A DNA stretch of 64,000 bases from Orrella marina (GTDB lineage: Bacteria > Pseudomonadota > Gammaproteobacteria > Burkholderiales > Burkholderiaceae_B): positions 2,480,001 through 2,544,000 of the forward strand of contig NZ_CP028901.1 in NCBI RefSeq assembly GCF_003058465.1, written 5' to 3'. The position numbers and the translations under genes were made by a program. The notes under the pieces are model-generated. The model had not been told where the DNA came from. It ran no database searches and saw nothing but the letters and a program-made list of their open reading frames with translations. Position 1 is the stretch's first letter. Every line of letters starts with the position of its first letter. Of this stretch, positions 26,572 to 36,805 are shown piece by piece.

Positions 26572-27000
26572 TCAACTTCCGCCGGTCTTGGTCATCAGGG
26601 AAATCTTGGTCAAGCCGGCATTCTTGACTTTGACGATGACATCCGCAAGGAAAGCATAGCGAACGTCCTCATCACTCCAGATTCGGATAACTGGAGAAAT
26701 CTCCAGGCCCGCCGTCTGCTTTAACATCAGTGACAGCGCATCATCGTCCAGGACATTCCCATCTTCAGTCAGCAAAACACCATCATCGCGCAAACTCAGA
26801 TTGATAGCGTCGACAGGCTCTTGCGGTGCCATTGCCTGGGTCTTGGGCAAACTCACCAGCACAGACTGGGCGGCCATAGGCGCAGCAAGAATGAAGAGCA
26901 CCAGCAACACCAGGACAATATCAATGAGCGGAACCATGTTGATTTCGGACATCGCCTGATCACGCCCTCTGACCGAGGATTGGAACGATCCAAACGCCAT
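26572..27000 (-). CDS. exbD: ExbD biopolymer transport protein
   Basis: 142 residues. There is one N-terminal membrane helix with the essential Asp in EINMVPLIDIVLVLLVLFIL, then a periplasmic domain ending KVKNAGLTKISLMTKTGG. ATG 27000 is used; the longer frame from 27030 overlaps exbB. It is last in the haem operon, one base after exbB. With ExbB it forms the proton-driven motor that energises TonB. The 3' end faces the convergent amidohydrolase gene 36 bp away. Confidence 0.93.
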   Translation of the reverse strand: MAFGSFQSSVRGRDQAMSEINMVPLIDIVLVLLVLFILAAPMAAQSVLVSLPKTQAMAPQEPVDAINLSLRDDGVLLTEDGNVLDDDALSLMLKQTAGLEISPVIRIWSDEDVRYAFLADVIVKVKNAGLTKISLMTKTGGS

Positions 27001-27001
27001 A

Positions 27002-27736
27002 TCAATGGTCTCCTTTGGCAACCAGATCAATCTGCTTGGCTTTGGGGCTGACGCCGACCGTCTGACCAGTCGTCAGAAACACAAACAGCTCATGAGCAAA
27101 AGCATCAAGCTGACCAAGAATGACACGATTGATTCGGACAAGCGTGTTGTAGGCCAGCACCGCGGGAATGGCGACCGCAAGCCCCAATCCGGTCATGATG
27201 AGCGCTTCACCGACAGGACCAGCCAGTTGTGTGAAGTTAGCACCATCCTCGGCCGCAATTGTCATGAGTGCGTGATAAACGCCCCAAACCGTCCCGAACA
27301 GCCCGACGAACGGTGCAGTCGCTCCGATTGTAGCGAGTACCGTCAACCCGTTTTCGAACTTGGAGGTTTCTTCGTCAAGCACCTTGCGCATGCTTCGCGT
27401 TACAAACTCTCCGGTTGAACCGACCTCTTCAAGCCGGGTTGCTCCATACTGGATATGGTGGTTCCGCGCATGAATCGCATGAATGGTGAGATGCGCAAAC
27501 GGGTCTCTGACTCCATGTGCAATCAGCTCATTCTCCACCTGCTCCAGCGATGTCGCATTCCAGAATTTCACCAGAAAGTCCCTGGAGAACCGCTTGACAC
27601 GCCACAGAAAAACACTCTTCGCAACGATTAGATACCAGGTCGTGCATGACATGATCGCAAGAACTACAAACAAAGACTTGCTCACCATGTCTGTGTGATA
27701 CCAGAGTATCGACCAGACTTCACTATGGGTTTCCAT
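27002..27736 (-). CDS. exbB: ExbB proton-channel protein
   Basis: 244 residues of the MotA/TolQ/ExbB family. Three membrane helices are visible (SLFVVLAIMSCTTWYLIVAK near the N-terminus; LTVLATIGATAPFVGLFGTV and GEALIMTGLGLAVAIPAVLA in the C-terminal half). The GLFGTVWG and GLGLAVAIPA motifs line the proton path. It sits 5 bp after tonB and one base before exbD, an operon that energises the haem receptor and possibly the FyuA-like receptor in the same cell. Confidence 0.94.
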   Translation of the reverse strand: METHSEVWSILWYHTDMVSKSLFVVLAIMSCTTWYLIVAKSVFLWRVKRFSRDFLVKFWNATSLEQVENELIAHGVRDPFAHLTIHAIHARNHHIQYGATRLEEVGSTGEFVTRSMRKVLDEETSKFENGLTVLATIGATAPFVGLFGTVWGVYHALMTIAAEDGANFTQLAGPVGEALIMTGLGLAVAIPAVLAYNTLVRINRVILGQLDAFAHELFVFLTTGQTVGVSPKAKQIDLVAKGDH

Positions 27737-27741
27737 CCTAC

Positions 27742-28816
<1,075 letters not shown>

Positions 28817-28830
<14 letters not shown>

Positions 28831-29617
28831 TTACGATAAATCTTTCAGAATGCACAGGATGAGGACGCACTCTCATCGGAAGACCGTACACCTGTTCAAG
28901 TAGTACTTCATCGAGTACGACTGATGGCCGGTCAATTGCAGCGACCCGTCCATCTGCAATCAGCATGAGGCGATCGCACCACCGTGCTGCCATATTCAGG
29001 TCATGCAGCACGATCACAACCGCGGCCGAGTGATTCCTCGCGAGATCATGAACACCCTGCATCAAAAGCACCTGATGTCTGGGATCCAGGCTCGCCGTGG
29101 GCTCATCCAGAAACAGATAGGCATGCCCATGCAAATTGACGATTGCTCTGGTCTGAACCAACACGCGCGCGAACTGAACCCTTTGCTGCTCGCCCCCCGA
29201 CAATGCCCGATATGACTGTTGCGCTTTATGTCCGAGATCAGCATGCGAAACCGCATCATCGATCCAGGACTGAACCGTGGCGGGCGGTACTTCCGGAAAT
29301 GGGTAGGCACCCATGGCAACCACCTCGGACACAGGCAGATCAAATGTCATGACACTTTGCTGTGGTAACACTGCCCTTGTACGGGCGAGTGTGAGCGGTT
29401 TGGTCCGATGTGTGGCCAACCCACCAAAACTGACCTCCCCTTCTGTGACTGGTAGCTCAGCACAACAAGCCCCCAGAAAAGAGGATTTGCCTGCTCCGTT
29501 TGGTCCTAGAATGCCAAGCACCTCTCCTACTTCGAGGTGCATGCTGACATTGTGAAGCACCTCCCTGGTACCCCGCCGCACACAAAGACCTTCTACAGTC
29601 ATCCTTTTCTGAGTCAT
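28817..29617 (-). CDS. hmuV: Haem ABC transporter ATPase HmuV
   Basis: 266 residues of the FecE/BtuD-type ATPase group. Walker A is GPNGAGKSS, the signature is [15 protein letters not shown], Walker B is [14 protein letters not shown], and the switch His is in [13 protein letters not shown]. The spacer before Walker B ([18 protein letters not shown]) is a known HmuV feature. It overlaps hmuU by 4 bp and tonB by 14 bp. It drives haem import through HmuU. Confidence 0.94.
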
Positions 29618-30636
29618 CGCTTGCCCCTTATCAACAGCCAGATAAAGAAGGGCCCACCGATAAGACTTGTTACCAATCCGATCGGCAACTCAGACGGTGC
29701 GATCAGGACTCGGGCCAACCAGTCACCAAGGGTGAGCGCGAGAGCTCCTCCCAATGCCGATGCGGGCAAGACCCAGCGATGGTCCGAGCCCATCCACAGA
29801 CGAACCAGATGGGGAACGACCAGACCGACAAACCCGATACCGCCCGTAACCGCGACAATCGGACCGACAGTCAACGCCACCAAAGTAATAAGTTGCCAAC
29901 GCAGTGAGGACAGCGAGTAACCAAGATGAAAAGCCTCGCGCTCACCCAGAAGCAATGCATTCAAAGCTTTCCAGCGAATTAACAAAAGCGCAACCATCAG
30001 CAACGTCCACGGTGCCAGAAAGTTGATCATTGACCAGTTTGCACCTGCCAGACTGCCCATATTCCAGAAAGTCAGATCACGAAGCTGGGCATCGTTTGCG
30101 TTGATGATCAGTAAGCCCATCAAACTGCCTACAATCGTGTTGATGGCGATTCCCGCGAGCAGCAAACCTGACACACTGTGGGAACGCCTCCCCAGGAAAT
30201 AGGCTAAGTAGGTCGCGCCAAGGCTTCCAATGAATGCTGCTCCCGCAATCAGAACCAAGCCTCCAGACGTCAACACAATCGCTATGACAGCCCCGAGACT
30301 TGCACCTGCTGACAACCCCACCAGGCCGGGTTCAGCCAGCGGGTTTCGAAACAGCGCCTGCATGACCGCTCCAGCGATGCCCAGAGATGCCCCGGCAATC
30401 ACACCCAGAACAATACGGGGCATCCGGATGTTGACCCAGACGTTCCTGGATACCTCATCCATTGACTCAGCACCGACGAGCCACATCAGCAATCGGGTCG
30501 GATCGATATGGTAAGCACCATTTACGGACGCGAACAACACAGAAACCACCAGCAGCAGTCCGAGCAACGCCAGTCCTGCTGCGACCGGCGTCACTCCTTG
30601 CAGACGCAGTAGCGGAAGTGTTCTAGTTGGCGGCAC
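29614..30636 (-). CDS. hmuU: Haem ABC transporter permease HmuU
   Basis: 340 residues, FecCD/BtuC family, about ten helices. Typical stretches are RMPRIVLGVIAGASLGIAGA, QALFRNPLAEPGLVGLSAGA near the middle and FVGLVVPHLVRLWMGSDHRW late. It overlaps hmuT by 14 bp and hmuV by 4 bp. It forms the inner-membrane haem channel as a homodimer, fed by the periplasmic HmuT. Confidence 0.94.
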   Translation of the reverse strand: MPPTRTLPLLRLQGVTPVAAGLALLGLLLVVSVLFASVNGAYHIDPTRLLMWLVGAESMDEVSRNVWVNIRMPRIVLGVIAGASLGIAGAVMQALFRNPLAEPGLVGLSAGASLGAVIAIVLTSGGLVLIAGAAFIGSLGATYLAYFLGRRSHSVSGLLLAGIAINTIVGSLMGLLIINANDAQLRDLTFWNMGSLAGANWSMINFLAPWTLLMVALLLIRWKALNALLLGEREAFHLGYSLSSLRWQLITLVALTVGPIVAVTGGIGFVGLVVPHLVRLWMGSDHRWVLPASALGGALALTLGDWLARVLIAPSELPIGLVTSLIGGPFFIWLLIRGKR

Positions 30637-31488
30637 CTAGCACTCCATCCTGAACCTTTGCAATGGCCTGCGGAAACCGCAAACCGAAGCCTTGCGCCAG
30701 CATGTCATCGAGCACGATTACACGCGAGTTTTGAACGGCAGGTGTCATGGCAATCACTGGACTTTGCTTGACCTTCTCAACGCCTCCCATCGACTCCACT
30801 GTGCTTGAAGTCACGATGATGACATCAGGTGCCAGCGCACTCACCACCTCTGCAGACAGAGGTCGGTAGGCGTTCTGCTCTGCCAGGACGTTCTTCAGTC
30901 CAGCAGTCTCGAGAACAACATTCGCAGCCGTATCGGCTCCCGCTCCCAGCAGTTTGCCACCTCGCATGACTATTGTCATGGCTCCAAGCGCTGGTATTGT
31001 CGTTTCCTCCACGGACGCAAGCGCCGACTCCATTTCTTCGAGCAACAATTTGCCCTGCTCAGGTTTGCCGAGAGCCCGTGCGACGGTTTCGACCCTGGAA
31101 CGCAAAGATTCCAGATCTGGCTTATCTGACACCATAACGACGGAAATCCCCAGTTGCTTGAGTTGCTCAATCACTTCCGGAGGACCCGCATTCTCAGACG
31201 CAACAATCAGTGATGGGCGTAAGGAGACCACACCCTCTGAAGGCAGCTTCCTGTAGTAGCCGACGCTGGGCAGTTCGGTTGCTTCGGGAGGGTAAATACT
31301 GGATTGATCTGTGCCGATAATTCGCCCCCCTCTCCGAGAGCATAGACGATCTCGGTCACGCTGCCACCAAGCGTCACCAGTCGGGAAGCATCCTGGTCCG
31401 GCTGCGCTAAAGCAGCCGGACTCAAGAGTACCGCCAGACTGGCCGTCATGGATGACAGCCAGCGTACTGCAAACACCCCTGTCCTCAT
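30623..31488 (-). pseudogene. hmuT: Haem-binding periplasmic protein HmuT, broken by a one-base frameshift
   Basis: ATG 31488 starts a signal peptide (WLSSMTASLAVLLSPAALAQ) and the family opening RLVTLGGSVTEIVYALGEGG. At a run of six G (plus-strand C, 31325-31330) the frame is lost and stops shortly after. In the neighbouring frame the protein continues exactly as expected: RIIGTDQSSIYPPEATELPS, then VGYYRKLPSEGVVSLRPSLI and on to the normal C-terminus. One more G would give 288 residues, the usual size. The start overlaps the hmuS stop (ATGA). HmuT passes haem from the receptor to HmuUV, so a true mutation would cripple haem uptake. Sequencing error and phase variation are the alternatives. 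Confidence 0.9.
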
Positions 31489-32564
31489 GATGCCAGGGCC
31501 TCTTTGCAGAAAGAGGTCATCAGATGACGCCACTCGACAAGCTCAGGCTTGCCAGGCTTGCGCGCACCGAAGAACTGAACGATCAGCTCGCCTTGTGCAT
31601 CATAAACCTCAAGTGAGGTCACCCATCCATCCACTGTCGGCTTGTTCACTACCCAAACCTGACTGACCCGACTGACATCCAGATGGAGATTGAATGTGGG
31701 ATCGAGAACGTTGAGCCATGGGCCACGTTCGACGATGCGCTCAACCGGTCCTGTATGAATCTGTATCATGCCGCGGTTCCCGACAAAGCACATGATTGAC
31801 TGGCCTTCTGCTGCAGCATTGCGCAACATCTTGTCGATAGTATCAACCGGAACCTGCTGTGCCAGATCAGCACCAACATCCAGCAACGCACCCTGGCGAT
31901 TCACATTGAACTTGCGCAGCATCGGAAAAAAGTCGTGTGTATCTTTCAGGTTCAGCCACGCATCCCGAAATGCCTGAGCATCGTCAACCCTGTCCTGGCG
32001 AACATCCGGTTCGATTGCCTGGAAAGCTGGCCACACGGATGCGACGGCATGCTCCTGCACCAGTTTCAGATACTGAGCTGTATCGGTCTCATCGGTGCAA
32101 TAGACCTTATGAATGGCAACGCCTTCAGTGTCAAAGAACTGCAGGCTGTGACGCCCTCCCTCCTCCACTGCCCACGCCGAATCCCAGCAACTGAAAAACA
32201 CCCGCAGATCAATATCAGGTCCAAGAACCAGACCGACATGCCCGGTTCCTTTTATGTCCTCGTAGGCTCCATGACGTTCGTGCACGCAGATGTCATTGCG
32301 AGTGAGAGCCATGACACGACCAAGCGAGCCTAACTTCCTGAAGATCTCCTGCCCGTTACCTTCGAGTTTGACGCTGCGAACAGGGCCGCAGGCTGAGGCC
32401 ACCCACTGCGCCTCGCTGATACCTAGAATCTTTGCGACTTCACGTGCACGCTTTGCCCGTTGCTGCTCGTCAAGCGACTCATACCGCTCGTGCACTTCCT
32501 GGGACTTCTGTTTGTAGGTTTCATCCATTTGCGGACTCAAGGGGGTGTCAATCATGTCAAGCAT
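31485..32564 (-). CDS. hmuS: Haemin-degrading / haem-chaperone protein HmuS (HemS family)
   Basis: 359 residues with two tandem HemS/ChuX-like domains, visible as paired segments: LGSLGRVMALTRNDICVHER in the first half and AEGQSIMCFVGNRGMIQIHT in the second. WLNVLDPTFNLHLDVSRVSQ (C-terminal half) is a family hallmark. It is cytoplasmic and binds imported haem; family members shuttle or degrade it to release iron. It lies 21 bp after hmuR and overlaps hmuT (ATGA). Confidence 0.94.
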   Translation of the reverse strand: MLDMIDTPLSPQMDETYKQKSQEVHERYESLDEQQRAKRAREVAKILGISEAQWVASACGPVRSVKLEGNGQEIFRKLGSLGRVMALTRNDICVHERHGAYEDIKGTGHVGLVLGPDIDLRVFFSCWDSAWAVEEGGRHSLQFFDTEGVAIHKVYCTDETDTAQYLKLVQEHAVASVWPAFQAIEPDVRQDRVDDAQAFRDAWLNLKDTHDFFPMLRKFNVNRQGALLDVGADLAQQVPVDTIDKMLRNAAAEGQSIMCFVGNRGMIQIHTGPVERIVERGPWLNVLDPTFNLHLDVSRVSQVWVVNKPTVDGWVTSLEVYDAQGELIVQFFGARKPGKPELVEWRHLMTSFCKEALAS

Positions 32565-32585
32565 AGTTAGCCTTTAAATTCAAGT

Positions 32586-34832
32586 TCAGTATTGGTATGT
32601 GAATGAAACTGCGAAGTTGCGGCCCGGTTGTGTGTAGGCATCCAGAGGGCGAGCGATCGGATTGACACCGGCTGTGGGCACGTCAAGTGCATTCCAGTAC
32701 GTCTTGTCAAACAGGTTGAACACACCCGCCTGCACAGTCAATCCTTTGACTTCAGATGGTCTCCAGTATGCGGTCAGGTCCACGAGGCCATAACCGGGTG
32801 CCTTGAAGTCAGGATTGGGGTGGGTTGCCGTTGCGTTCGGATAGGCGACATTGCTGCGCTCTGCGGCCGCAGTAACTTGTGCCCTTGCCCCCCACTCCTG
32901 TGCGGAGTAGGCAACACCAAAAATTGCGGTCAGCGGTGCAACCGAGTTCAGGTAAGTATCTGTTGCCCGGTCCTTTCCAACCGTCCATGCCAGCGATCCG
33001 AATACGCTCCAGTTGCTGTGAAAATTCCACTCACCCCGAGCTTCGACACCATAAATACGGACATCCGCAAGGTTTTCATAGCTCTGGATGAAAAACGGAT
33101 ACTGGCGAGTCCCCGGACCCGTGACAGATTCGATGAAATTTGTGTAGGTATTATCGAAATAGGTCAGCGATCCTTTGACAGCCTGATTGTCATACTTCGC
33201 ACCAAACTCCCAGCCACGGCTCTTTTCCGGGTCAAGGTTGGGATTTCCCTGCACCAGGTAGGTTCCGGGTGATCCAAAGCGGCTGTAGAGTTGTGTGGCA
33301 GTGGGAGCATTAAAGCCTGTGGCGTACTGCGCATAGACACTGAGGTCCTTGATTGGCTTCCACGTAACCATCAGCTTGGGCGACCATGCCTGCCCACTTG
33401 AGTTGGGCAGGTTTGTTGCGTTCGGGTTGGACGAGAAGCTACCAGAGTTGTCCGGCGAAAAACTGTAGTCGTCGTAGCGTATGGCGGGGGTTACAAGAAA
33501 AGTGTCATCTGCAAACCCGATAGTGTTCTGTAGCCAGAGTCCGTATTGATTTCCGTCAGTATTTGGAATATCAGACTGATTGATGTGAAAGAAGTAGCAT
33601 GACGAGAAAGGACGCACTACTGGCGGGCATGAGTCCCGACCACCAACATACTGTGTCAGGCGTGTCGTATAGAGCTCGGCTCCTCCCTCCCAAAACTGGC
33701 TCACCGAACCGCTAATCGACTTGGTCATGTCAAGACTCAGGCCATAGGTCGTCTCTTCGATCGAATTACCCCGAAAGTACGGACCCTGAGGAGTCGTTCT
33801 GCGGTTGGCATTCAGATCACTCGACAGTTTGACATCCTGCCAGTAGGCCTGCGCCGCAAATGTGTCGATGATGGCGCTTGAATCGGCTGCCGCCCAGGCA
33901 TAGTCCAGTGCAATACTCTGGCGCGTGGTTTCCTCTGTCAGGTAGCTCTGGCCGGGAAAGTATGTGGCGGGATTGGCTGTCAGGTCCGTGATGTCGTCAT
34001 TACGGTTGAAGTAGCTTGCCGTCAGACCAAGTTTATGCCCACCGTCAATTGCCTGCTGCAACTTCAACAGATAGTTCTGTTGAACGTAGTTGTCGGGGTT
34101 GGGCTCCGTACGACTTGTTCCGTAGCCACCGACATTGCCTTGATTGATGGTCTCGTGGCCTTGCTGAACACCAGCCTGCAGCAACCAGCTGAACCCCTTG
34201 TCATTGCGAGCCGCGAACGCACCATTGAGCAGCCAGCTGTTGTCCACCGAGTAATAGCCAGTCTTGAGCAGCGCACCAAAAGGCTTGCCATCGCGCAGCA
34301 GATCACCTGGATTCAGGGTGCGCACGTCAACGACACCACCAAGAGCACCAGAGCCAACCGAACTAGAATCCGAACCCCGGATGACATCTATCTGATTCAA
34401 CGAGTTGAAATCCAGCGTATTCAGTCCACCGGCCACTCCACCCTGATCACCACGAACATCAGTCAGATAAGACTGACGAATTCCATCGATACGCGTGAGA
34501 ACTCGCGTTCCCTCCAGTCCCCGGATGTTGATGCTTTTCGTGGTGGTGTTGTAGTTAACACCTGGCTCGGCGCGAGAGCCGAACTGAGACCAGTTCAGTA
34601 TCTGGAGCGAATCAAGCTCCGAGCGGCCAGTCTGAGTTGCCCACGGGGTTTCCTGGCTCGATGATTCGCCCATCACTGTAATCGCGTCAAACGCCTGCGC
34701 CGCTGATGCACCCTGAGCACTCTCCTGCTGAACCGTGACCCCTTGCGCCATGACACCCGCAGCAGACAAAGCGAGCGGCAATGCGGCCAGACTGAATCCA
34801 GCTCCCCGTATTTTTATTCCTGAAATGTTCAT
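32586..34832 (-). CDS. hmuR: TonB-dependent haem receptor HmuR
   Basis: 748 residues from ATG 34832, with a signal peptide ending near VMAQ (~29). The plug is followed by a 22-strand barrel ending FAVSFTYQY. Haem-receptor motifs between the two conserved His regions are seen as YATGFNAPTATQLYSRFG (FRAP-box variant, FNAP) and QGNPNLDPEKSRGWE (NPNL box). The plug has RGLEGTRVLTRIDGIRQSYL. The track's longer start (34925) lies inside the Fur-box region and is rejected. It is first in hmuRSTUV-tonB-exbB-exbD. No HurI/HurR-type sigma/anti-sigma pair is present, unlike in Bordetella bhu. Confidence 0.94.
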   Translation of the reverse strand: MNISGIKIRGAGFSLAALPLALSAAGVMAQGVTVQQESAQGASAAQAFDAITVMGESSSQETPWATQTGRSELDSLQILNWSQFGSRAEPGVNYNTTTKSINIRGLEGTRVLTRIDGIRQSYLTDVRGDQGGVAGGLNTLDFNSLNQIDVIRGSDSSSVGSGALGGVVDVRTLNPGDLLRDGKPFGALLKTGYYSVDNSWLLNGAFAARNDKGFSWLLQAGVQQGHETINQGNVGGYGTSRTEPNPDNYVQQNYLLKLQQAIDGGHKLGLTASYFNRNDDITDLTANPATYFPGQSYLTEETTRQSIALDYAWAAADSSAIIDTFAAQAYWQDVKLSSDLNANRRTTPQGPYFRGNSIEETTYGLSLDMTKSISGSVSQFWEGGAELYTTRLTQYVGGRDSCPPVVRPFSSCYFFHINQSDIPNTDGNQYGLWLQNTIGFADDTFLVTPAIRYDDYSFSPDNSGSFSSNPNATNLPNSSGQAWSPKLMVTWKPIKDLSVYAQYATGFNAPTATQLYSRFGSPGTYLVQGNPNLDPEKSRGWEFGAKYDNQAVKGSLTYFDNTYTNFIESVTGPGTRQYPFFIQSYENLADVRIYGVEARGEWNFHSNWSVFGSLAWTVGKDRATDTYLNSVAPLTAIFGVAYSAQEWGARAQVTAAAERSNVAYPNATATHPNPDFKAPGYGLVDLTAYWRPSEVKGLTVQAGVFNLFDKTYWNALDVPTAGVNPIARPLDAYTQPGRNFAVSFTYQY

Positions 34833-34892
34833 GGTTATCGAATTTGAATTAGTGAGATCGTAAGGAAAATGCAAGATTTTGTAAATAGTGAT

Positions 34893-34914
34893 GCGAATGA
34901 TACGAATTCTCATT
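34893..34914 (-). promoter_or_regulatory. Fur-box-like operator upstream of hmuR
   Basis: GAATGATACGAATTCTCATT matches the 19-bp Fur consensus at 13 positions by my count. It lies ~60-80 bp before the hmuR start, a normal repressor position for an iron-controlled haem operon. Confidence 0.7.
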
Positions 34915-34976
34915 TGTTTTTGCAACTAAAAAACTAACTAATCCTTGCTACTCAGGCTCAGTAGTATCGATATGAC

Positions 34977-34990
34977 TTGATTGATCTCAA
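34977..34990 (-). promoter_or_regulatory. FNR/ANR-like site upstream of hmuR
   Basis: TTGAT-TGAT-CTCAA agrees with the FNR consensus TTGAT-N4-ATCAA at nine of ten defined bases. It is ~145 bp upstream of the hmuR ATG. A second site with the same half-sites precedes ttrB (35900-35913). Its role for haem uptake is unproven. Confidence 0.35.
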
Positions 34991-35160
34991 AAAAAATATA
35001 ATTTTTCAGTTACTTGCAGCTTGCAAAATAAAATGATTACCTGACCAAACTTGTCTGCAAGCAAACAATCCCAACTAATGTCATAATTCGGTTTCCAAAA
35101 TTTCTCACCCGCCTGTCAATAGTCACAAGACGATTCGGCCGGTTCAGTCGTCAGAGCGAT

Positions 35161-35189
35161 TTGACATGAGAAAAAAAACGGGTGATAAT
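35161..35189 (+). promoter_or_regulatory. Promoter of tRNA-Lys
   Basis: TTGACA (35161-35166), a 17-bp spacer and GATAAT (35184-35189), close to perfect sigma70. The expected start is a few bases before the tRNA at 35202. Confidence 0.85.
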
Positions 35190-35201
35190 TTATGGCTTGA
35201 T

Positions 35202-35277
35202 GGGTCGGTAGCTCAGTCGGTAGAGCAGCGGACTTTTAATCCGTTGGTCGTGGGTTCGAGTCCCACCCGACCCACCA
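35202..35277 (+). tRNA. tRNA-Lys (anticodon TTT)
   Basis: A 76-nt gene with encoded CCA. The acceptor stem pairs GGGTCGG with CCGACCC. The D-arm is GCTCAGTCGGTAGAGC, the anticodon loop is CTTTTAA with anticodon TTT, and the T-arm is GTGGGTTCGAGTCCCAC. It is preceded by a strong promoter and followed by a hairpin terminator, so it is a single-gene transcript between the haem operon and ttr. Confidence 0.98.
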
Positions 35278-35290
35278 AATCAAACACTTG

Positions 35291-35319
35291 GCCCGGCTCT
35301 TGCAGTCGGGCTTTTTGTT
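35291..35319 (+). terminator. Intrinsic terminator after tRNA-Lys
   Basis: The stem GCCCG (35291-35295) pairs with CGGGC (35307-35311), followed by TTTTTGTTTT. It lies 14 bp after the CCA end. Confidence 0.8.
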
Positions 35320-35899
35320 TTGAAATTCAAGTTTCTCAGGCCAAGTTCTTGAGTTCAGGTTGTTGTCGGATCAGTTTCACGCCGTCAGTTCATGTAAGCA
35401 CTTTGTAAGCAGCACACCATGACCGCCGCGAGACGACCATCACCTGCGACGAATGAGAAGTCGTTTACCGTCGCGCGTCCTGAACGCCCCCCACCAGTCG
35501 TGGTCGCCACGCCTTACCAACAACCCACTCAGCACGGCCTCATTGCCCTCTCATTGGTTCTTGAGCCAGCACAAGCCCAGAGGCAGCATATCGAGAGCAT
35601 ATCGAGCTGCCCTCAGACCCAGAACAGTCTGATTCAACGGACAAGCTATCCCGTCAACGACAACTTGCATCTGATGGTCTGTGATTCGACACACAGACCA
35701 GGCCGTTTGCCGTTCGCCATTTGCCCGGCAAAATACACACAAGCCAAGCCGCAGCCAATTGAAGACCTGCCGAGATAACAGCGGATTTTCCCTGACTGGA
35801 TGCCCCCTTGCCGAAATCAGCCGACGTCACCTGAGCACCACTATGCGGCTCATCAGAACGAGCGGACCCTGTCGTGCCTCCTGCCAAACTGACGGCAAC
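35320..35899. other. Gene-free stretch between tRNA-Lys and the ttr promoter
   Basis: The only frame of note (35419-35778, 119 codons) is Pro/Gln/Arg-rich, has no recognisable motif and no ribosome site, and competes with equally long antisense frames. I see no RNA gene or clear repeat here. It may be decayed DNA or the long leader and upstream region of ttrBCA. Confidence 0.5.
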
Positions 35900-35913
35900 T
35901 TGATATATCTCAA
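35900..35913 (+). promoter_or_regulatory. FNR-type site upstream of ttrB
   Basis: TTGAT-ATAT-CTCAA differs from the FNR consensus TTGAT-N4-ATCAA at one defined base. It is ~107 bp before ttrB. Salmonella ttrBCA is known to need FNR, so oxygen control is likely here. Confidence 0.65.
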
Positions 35914-36019
35914 TCAGGGTTTACCCTTTTTGGCATAACGTTATATCTAACAGTTATTAAGACAAATCCACGACGACAATTCGCCTTCACACCAGCGGAT
36001 TCCAATTCAAAGAATCGAC

Positions 36020-36784
36020 ATGATGCAAAACAAAGAGCTGCGCCGCGTCCCTCAGCAAGGCAAGCGTGGTTTCCTGAAGGGATTGCTTGGCCTGACGGCA
36101 AGCGCCACAGTCATTCCTATTCATCCGGCCAACGCCAGTACTCAGCCGCCCAGGCGGCCAGGTATGCCCGGCAAGCGTTTCGGCATGCTTGTCGATTTAC
36201 GCAAGTGCATTGGCTGTCAGGCATGTACTGTCAGCTGCTCAATGGAGAATCTTCCACCCATTGGTCAGTTTCGCACCACCGTCTTGCAGTACGAGGTTGA
36301 CATGCCTGATGAAAGCGCACCGGCCATGGTCAGCTTGCCGCGTTTGTGCAACCATTGCGATAACCCACCTTGTGTTCCTGTCTGCCCGGTCCAAGCGACT
36401 TTTCAGCGTGAAGACGGCATCGTGCTGGTAGACAACGAGCGATGCGTGGGTTGTGGCTACTGCGTTCAGGCCTGTCCCTACGATGCCCGTTTCATCAATC
36501 ACGAAACACAGACTGCTGACAAGTGCACCTTCTGTGAGCATCGCCTGGAAGTGGGTCTGCTGCCTGCCTGTGTTGAAAGTTGCGTAGGTGGCGCACGCCT
36601 GATCGGTGACCTGAACGATCCGCAGAGCCTGATCTCGCAAACCATTTCCGAGAACCAAGGTGACATCAAAGTACTGAAGCCTGGCATGGGCACTGCCCCG
36701 CACGTCTACTACATCGGTATGCCCGACGCGTTTGTCGACGGAATCGACGGTCAGGCAAGCGTACGGCTGGTATCAGATCACTGA
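36020..36784 (+). CDS. ttrB: Tetrathionate reductase-like iron-sulfur subunit TtrB
   Basis: 254 residues. A Tat-type signal has KRGFLKGLLGLTASATVIPI (residues 15-34), Lys-Arg rather than Arg-Arg. Salmonella TtrB is the known example of a working KR Tat signal. Four ferredoxin-type clusters follow: C63/C66/C69/C73, then CNHCDNPPCVPVCP, CVGCGYCVQACPYDAR and CTFCEHRLEVGLLPACVESC. It transfers electrons from the membrane subunit TtrC to the molybdenum subunit TtrA in the periplasm. It is first of ttrB-ttrC-ttrA, the Salmonella order. ATG 36020 or the next codon may start translation. Confidence 0.87.
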   Translation: MMQNKELRRVPQQGKRGFLKGLLGLTASATVIPIHPANASTQPPRRPGMPGKRFGMLVDLRKCIGCQACTVSCSMENLPPIGQFRTTVLQYEVDMPDESAPAMVSLPRLCNHCDNPPCVPVCPVQATFQREDGIVLVDNERCVGCGYCVQACPYDARFINHETQTADKCTFCEHRLEVGLLPACVESCVGGARLIGDLNDPQSLISQTISENQGDIKVLKPGMGTAPHVYYIGMPDAFVDGIDGQASVRLVSDH

Positions 36785-36805
36785 AAGGGCGGGAGAAACT
36801 GAATC

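Noticed and set aside
35419..35778. 119-codon ORF between tRNA-Lys and ttrB
   Set aside because: No ribosome site, motif or homology that I recognise; antisense frames of similar length exist.
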